Shown one piece after another: positions 59,656 to 64,000 of a DNA stretch of 64,000 nt. Each line of letters begins with the position of its first letter. Positions within the stretch are counted from its first letter, which is position 1. A program made the position numbers and the translations under genes. A model generated the notes under the pieces. It had not been told where the DNA came from. It did no database searches and saw nothing but the letters and a program-made list of their open reading frames with translations. This stretch comes from Tetrastigma voinierianum (taxonomy: Eukaryota > Streptophyta > Magnoliopsida > Vitales > Vitaceae), in contig JAEQBH010002362.1 in assembly GCA_016808115.1 (NCBI GenBank), forward strand, positions 222,699-286,698, given 5' to 3'.

Positions 59656-60533
59656 GAACCAAAATTGTTAGGTGTGTAATCACATCACCGAACGATAAAA
59701 AGGACGCGATTCACTGCCGAACTGGGCTGTGAATGTAAATGGTATAGTCAAAGTGATATAGCAAACTTTGATAAGTGAAACAAAATGGGATTTGTAAACT
59801 AAACACATATTTAAGAGTGAATGTTTGAATCTCATGAATTGAATTGTTGAACGATTTGTTGCATATGAAAAGACATATTTATAAATGAGCAATGAATCGT
59901 AAATTGATAGTATGTGAAAATGAATAAGCATGAATATTATTTTACATTGATCATGAATGAAGTAAAAAGTATGGTTTAATATAAAAGCATTAAACTCGAA
60001 TTTGAGAATAGAACCGTATAGAATCACTAAGCATGAAAATGCTTAGCGTATAGTTTTTATCTATGCGCAGGTATTGAGTATGCAAGAAAGAAGGCCAAGA
60101 ACAAGAAGCGCAGAGTCATAGAGAAAGTTGTGGTGTATAAGTATATACCCAGTCATATGCATACCATTCTTTTTGAACGTATGACGTTTTGTGAACAAAA
60201 GAGTTAATCTCTGAACTATTGTTTTGTATATCATTTTGTAAAGGCCTAATACACCATTTTGTAAACGTATCGTATAAAAGTAACATGGCGCCTACCATTT
60301 GAAATGTTTCGCACTGAGAAGTCTAAAATGAAATGACATAAATAAAATGTTTTGACAAGATAAATGAAAATGGTCAGAGTAAACCGGGCTTCTAGCTCGT
60401 ATCCGTCATTCGAGTCGAGCCGAGGATTCAGGTCGCCACACTTTTGAAAAAAAAAAGGGTGTTACACTTTTTAGTATCAGAACATCCCGGATCCGGTTCG
60501 GACCTACCAATCGGGTTAGACTGAGAAATGGTG

Positions 60534-62110
60534 CTATTATTCCACACGCCTAGGCTCAGTGCACTCTGCATAACACAAAGTCCATTGAAATATCAACCCA
60601 AGGTTCACTAGTGGATAGGAAGTGGTGTGTAGTGCCTCATGTGGGTTGCAGACTCTCAGATTTAGCTTCATCTACATGTGATACACCCCACAAATTATCT
60701 CAACATCTTATTTCATGTGAGGCCAACAAAGTGTTATTTGCAAACCCCTAAAGTCTTGGCTACCCCAAAATGTCCCATCAATTCTCCACCATGAGACTCC
60801 CTCACTAATAAATCCCGAATGGAACAATTAGGAATGCACAACTTATTTTCCCATAACAAGAAGCTCTAATGTCTAAAGAACTTATCATGGTATGCTTTTT
60901 CACAACAAGCATATTCTTCACTAAAATCTTAGTCCAAAGGATATAATTATTTAATGTGTTCATAACTAAGCAATTTAGCATCTAGAGTGTAGATTAAAAT
61001 ATTACCTGAGCAGCATCGACAATCCATTTTTTCCTTACATTGTTTCAGCTGATGACATATGGAAAGGTTTCTACTTAACCCATTCATCGTGTATGTCTTT
61101 TATTCAACTTGTGTTGGCCCTTCAAATGCTTTAACAACTCGTGGTTCGTGTGAATCACAAATTCCTTGGGCCAAAGATAATGTTGCCAAGTTTTCAAGGC
61201 CTGAACCAATGCATACAACTCTCACAAGTAAGTAGGGTATTTCGTGGTCGCCCCACTTAGCTTTTCACTAAAATATGCAATGGGTCGCCATTTCAGATAA
61301 GAACTACCCCAATACTCTAAACCTGACGCATCACATTCAACCTCAAAAAGTTTTTGCAGTTAGTAAAGCAAGTAAAGGAGCATGAGTTAGTTTTTCCTCG
61401 ATCACCGAATGCTTTTTCTTGTTCTTCACCCCACTTAAACCCAACATCCTTCGTGATGACTTCGGTTATTGGTGCGGCTATGCTACTAAAATCGTTCACA
61501 AACTACTGGCAAGAACTAGCAAGTCCATGAAAACTTCGAACTTTACTTACACTTGTCAAGCTTGGCCAGTCTTGAATCGCTCGAACCATCCCTTCATCAA
61601 CCTGTATTCCTTGTGCACTAACAACAAAACCAAGAAACACAAGTCCATCGGTGCAAAATGTGCACTTCTTAAGGTTAGTAAACAATATTTCTTTTCAAAG
61701 AACATCCAAAACAATTTTTAAATGAACTAAATGATCATCTAAGTTTCGTTTATAAATGAGGATATCATCAAAATAGATAACCACAAATTTTCCACACAAA
61801 ATGTGGTTTATTAATCTCATGAAAGTGCTAGTTGCATTAGTTAACCCAAAAGGCATAACTAACCACTCATATAAACCATATTTTGTTTTGAAAGCGCTTC
61901 ATCTACTCCACTTCTTTTCATTCTAATTTGATGATATCCACTTTTCAACTCAATTTTAGAAAAGATATAAGAACCATGCAACTCATCAAACATATAATCT
62001 AACCGAGGAATGGGATGACGATACTTTACTGTTATGTTATTGATGACTTGGCAATCAGCACACATCCTCCATGTCCCATCCTTCTTAGGAACTAAAATCA
62101 CAGAACGCTA
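60534..62110 (-). pseudogene. Ty3/gypsy RT, RNase H and integrase N-terminus
   Basis: Minus-strand order: MILVPKKDGTWRMCADCQVI, NNITVKYRHPIPRLDYMFDE and KIELKSGYHQIRM (62100-61880); STFMRLINHI..GKFVVIYFDD with the YFDD pair at 61764-61775; NLKKCTFCTDGLVFLGFVVS and VRAIQDWPSLTSVSKVRSFH (61685-61510); FSSIAAPITEVI and GFKWGEEQEKAF; RNase H with IAYFSEKLSG, ELYALVQALKTWQHYLWPKE and IHTNHELLKHLKGQ, where N replaces the usual D of TDHE; then EPWVDISMDFVL at 60560-60610, joining the integrase core at 55472. Stops and shifts separate most blocks. Complete in order but not functional. Confidence 0.86.
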
Positions 62111-62741
62111 CGGACTCATGCGGCTCCTCACATATCTATTTTCCATCAATTCACCAACTTGCTTTTTGGTGTTCCTTCGTCGCCGAGATTACTCCTATGT
62201 TTAGTCAGTTTGGAATGGTAGCACCAGGCACAAAATCAATTTGATGTTTGATCTCTCAGATAGGAGGTAACCCTTTTGGAATTTCCTCGGGAAAGACATC
62301 TTCAAATTCCTGCAAAAGAGAGACAATTGAACTAGGCAAAAAAGTGTCAAGTTGGTTAGTGTTAAAAAGTACCTCTTTGTACAAGAGTACACCACAGTTT
62401 GTTTAAGAACAATGCTCTTTAACCTCACTACTCTTTTGCATAGAAATTGGTTTTTCTATCATTTTCCCTTAAATTTTTAGTCACTTTCTTTTTATTACTC
62501 TCTTTCTTTTGCTTAATTTATTTTTCACACTTTTTCTTTTGTTCACTCTCTTTTTCACTCCTTTTCTTTTATTTAATATCTTTTTGCTACCCATTTAATC
62601 TTCTTAAAATTGACTTGGTGTCAAAGGAACAAGAGTGAGTAGTCTCGTTGGTCATGCAAGACGACTAGTACTTATCAGAAGGCCATGCTTAACTTTCCAC
62701 AAATTGCCATGACCTTCCTAATAACAAGTATCCAGCTTGCA

Positions 62742-62984
62742 TTAGACTTCATCTTCATACTTTCCAATGCTAAAAGGGATTAAAACTTGTTTATTCACCC
62801 TTACCTTCCCACTATCATTCAACCATTGCAATTTATAAGGCTGAGGATGCTTACTTGTTGGCATCCCTAGTTTCTCCACCAAGGTTGTGCTAGCGACATT
62901 AGTGCAACTGCCCCCATCAATGATCACACTACATACCTTGTTTTGGACGTGACACCTAGTGAAAATGCCTCCTCGTTGCACCAC
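62742..62984 (-). pseudogene. Ty3/gypsy aspartic protease
   Basis: FTRCHVQNKVCSVIIDGGSC, TNVASTTLVEKLGMPTSKHP and YKLQWLNDSGKVRVNKQVL form the protease fold used to cut the polyprotein. The active-site triplet reads D-G-G, normal for this plant gypsy group. It is open for 80 codons. The stretch to RT (62110-62740) is badly degraded, with only SIVLKQTVV and EFEDVFP-like hints near 62280-62310. Confidence 0.82.
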
Positions 62985-63225
62985 ATCATCTCCTTAGTCG
63001 CACACTAAACTCCTCCTCGTCACCATAAATTCTCCTCGACGTATTCTTATTGCCGACATCCTCTATGATGACATAGAATCACAATCCGACTCATTGTTCG
63101 CTTTCAATCTCACCATGTCCTCATCACCATAACTCTTATGTTCTGACATCAAGGCTCGCTATACACCCCTACCCGCAATCAAACACTTAACATCACAATT
63201 CGAAAGTAAAGTGGAAAGAATCTAG

Positions 63226-63427
63226 TCATTCCTGGATTTCAAGAAGAATTTGTTTGCCTGCTTTCAGCTCACGTGGTGGCTTCTTTTCCTTCCTCCATTG
63301 ACTACCTCCAAGTGACGAATCAGACTGTGTGTAGAACCTGTGGCTGGCGCACACTTCATTGACTTGATTCTCACTCTTGATAATATGCACCATATCCTCC
63401 AACTCCATATAATGCTGCACTCCACCT
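63226..63427 (-). pseudogene. Gag fragment of the outermost gypsy element
   Basis: GGVQHYMELEDMVHIIKSEN QV corresponds to the gag C-terminal stretch QHYVELEDMVHMAIKVE.Q, which comes just before the zinc knuckle in this group. QWRKEKKPPRELKAGK follows. The gag is cut at 63427 by the LTR that begins TGTAACGACC; the remaining N-terminus lies beyond the window. Confidence 0.72.
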
Positions 63428-64000
63428 TTGTAACGACCGTCCCGAGAGTGTGTACTAAGACGTGTAACTCGTAGGGCGCACATGCAAACCAATTGTCGCT
63501 AGAAAAGCTGAAGTTGTTATTATGATGAAATTTGAAATGATAAATTGATTAAACTCGAATTTTTGTACTAAACAAGGGTAAATTTGTAATTGGCCAAAAA
63601 GGATATGAAAGTCATAATATGAGAAGAGAGTATGCCATTATAGAAATAAATAAAAAGTTGATTTTGCAAATACTGGAGAGGGAGGACCTAATTGAAATAA
63701 AAGGAGAATTAAACTATAAAAAGGGGTGGGATGGTAATAAACAACATCTCATTTTGGTCTTATTGCCAAAGGCAAACCGTGGAGAAGAGAAGCAAATATA
63801 GAAAGGAAGAGAAGAAGAAGAAGAGGAAGAAGAAGATGGAGAAGAGAAATAAAGGTATGGATTTCGATTCTCAGACAAGCCTTTGCCAGATGATTTTCGG
63901 GCTTGTTTGTGAGATTATCCTAACCCTAATCGTTGAAGTCAGGTGGGTAAAACCCTAATTTATAAGATAAACATGTAGTCCATCATATTTCTATGTTTTA
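63428..64000 (+). mobile_element. Start of another LTR, running off the window
   Basis: TGTAACGACCGTCCCGAGAG begins directly after the gag break. The body has the same design as the 11338 LTR: TTAAACTATAAAAAGGGGTG, CATCTCATTTTGGTC, then an AGAAGAAGAAGAGG-rich stretch and AAAGGTATGGATTTC, so it belongs to a related chromovirus family. Confidence 0.66.

Larger units (their letters stand above)
55473..60533 (+). mobile_element. Solo LTR of family X, plus strand, holding another X LTR
   Basis: Starts TGTAACGCCCCAAAAATACC and ends near GAGAAATGGTG, with CTAT(T) on both sides as target duplication (55469-55473 and 60534-60538). It splits the integrase of the outermost element, whose reading resumes outside it. 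From 56158 to 58706 a second X LTR is inserted; the sequence resumes at 58707 with GATTCCATGGTGGG. Net length about 2.5 kb. Confidence 0.78.

Overview
The window is nuclear DNA of a flowering plant. The evidence is a 13-exon LUC7-type splicing-factor gene with plant introns, a TIC20 plastid-import paralogue, a fragment of plastid DNA lying among nuclear repeats, plant Ty3/gypsy (Athila-like and chromovirus-like), LINE and MULE remnants, and LTR primer-binding sites matching plant tRNA-Asp and tRNA-iMet. I cannot name the species; a eudicot or basal angiosperm is most likely. No bacterial or viral operon is present, and no element looks capable of moving.

Layout. 1-919: plastid ndhC-ndhK insertion. 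920-4020: an Athila-like LTR on the plus strand, split by a minus-strand fragment of the same family, ending at a tRNA-Asp primer site. 4326-5960: minus-strand plant-mobile-domain pseudogene. 8308-9116: promoter-like sequence and a broken TIC20-II-like gene. 9682-21062: a minus-strand chromovirus whose gag is joined to its chromodomain by an internal deletion; a second, plus-strand chromovirus (11338 to about 20525) is inserted next to its primer-binding site. 22495-34521: the LUC7-like gene on the minus strand, with LINE remnants and microsatellites in its largest intron. 34882-37255: probable solo LTR. 37894-38700: local duplications. 39050-40540: MULE transposase pseudogene.

40555-64000 is a nest of insertions. 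The outermost layer is a minus-strand Ty3/gypsy element (gag at 63.4 kb, protease, RT, RNase H, integrase, 3' end near 42.3 kb). It is interrupted by an Athila-like solo LTR (40700-42328), a minus-strand solo LTR 'X' flanked by CCAAA duplications (42749-54370), a plus-strand solo LTR 'X' (55473-60533), and a tRNA-iMet-type LTR that runs off the right edge (63428 onward). The first X LTR itself contains a gag-only Athila-like element (45058 to about 54053); the second contains another X LTR (56158-58706).

The LUC7-like locus is the only gene likely to work in the plant. As written it carries small indels in most exons, although nearly all splice sites are canonical. The same indel-rich pattern separates the two LTRs of single elements, so part of the damage may be consensus error rather than biology. 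LTR assignments rest on my own comparison of repeated words within the window; ends marked approximate are not exact.
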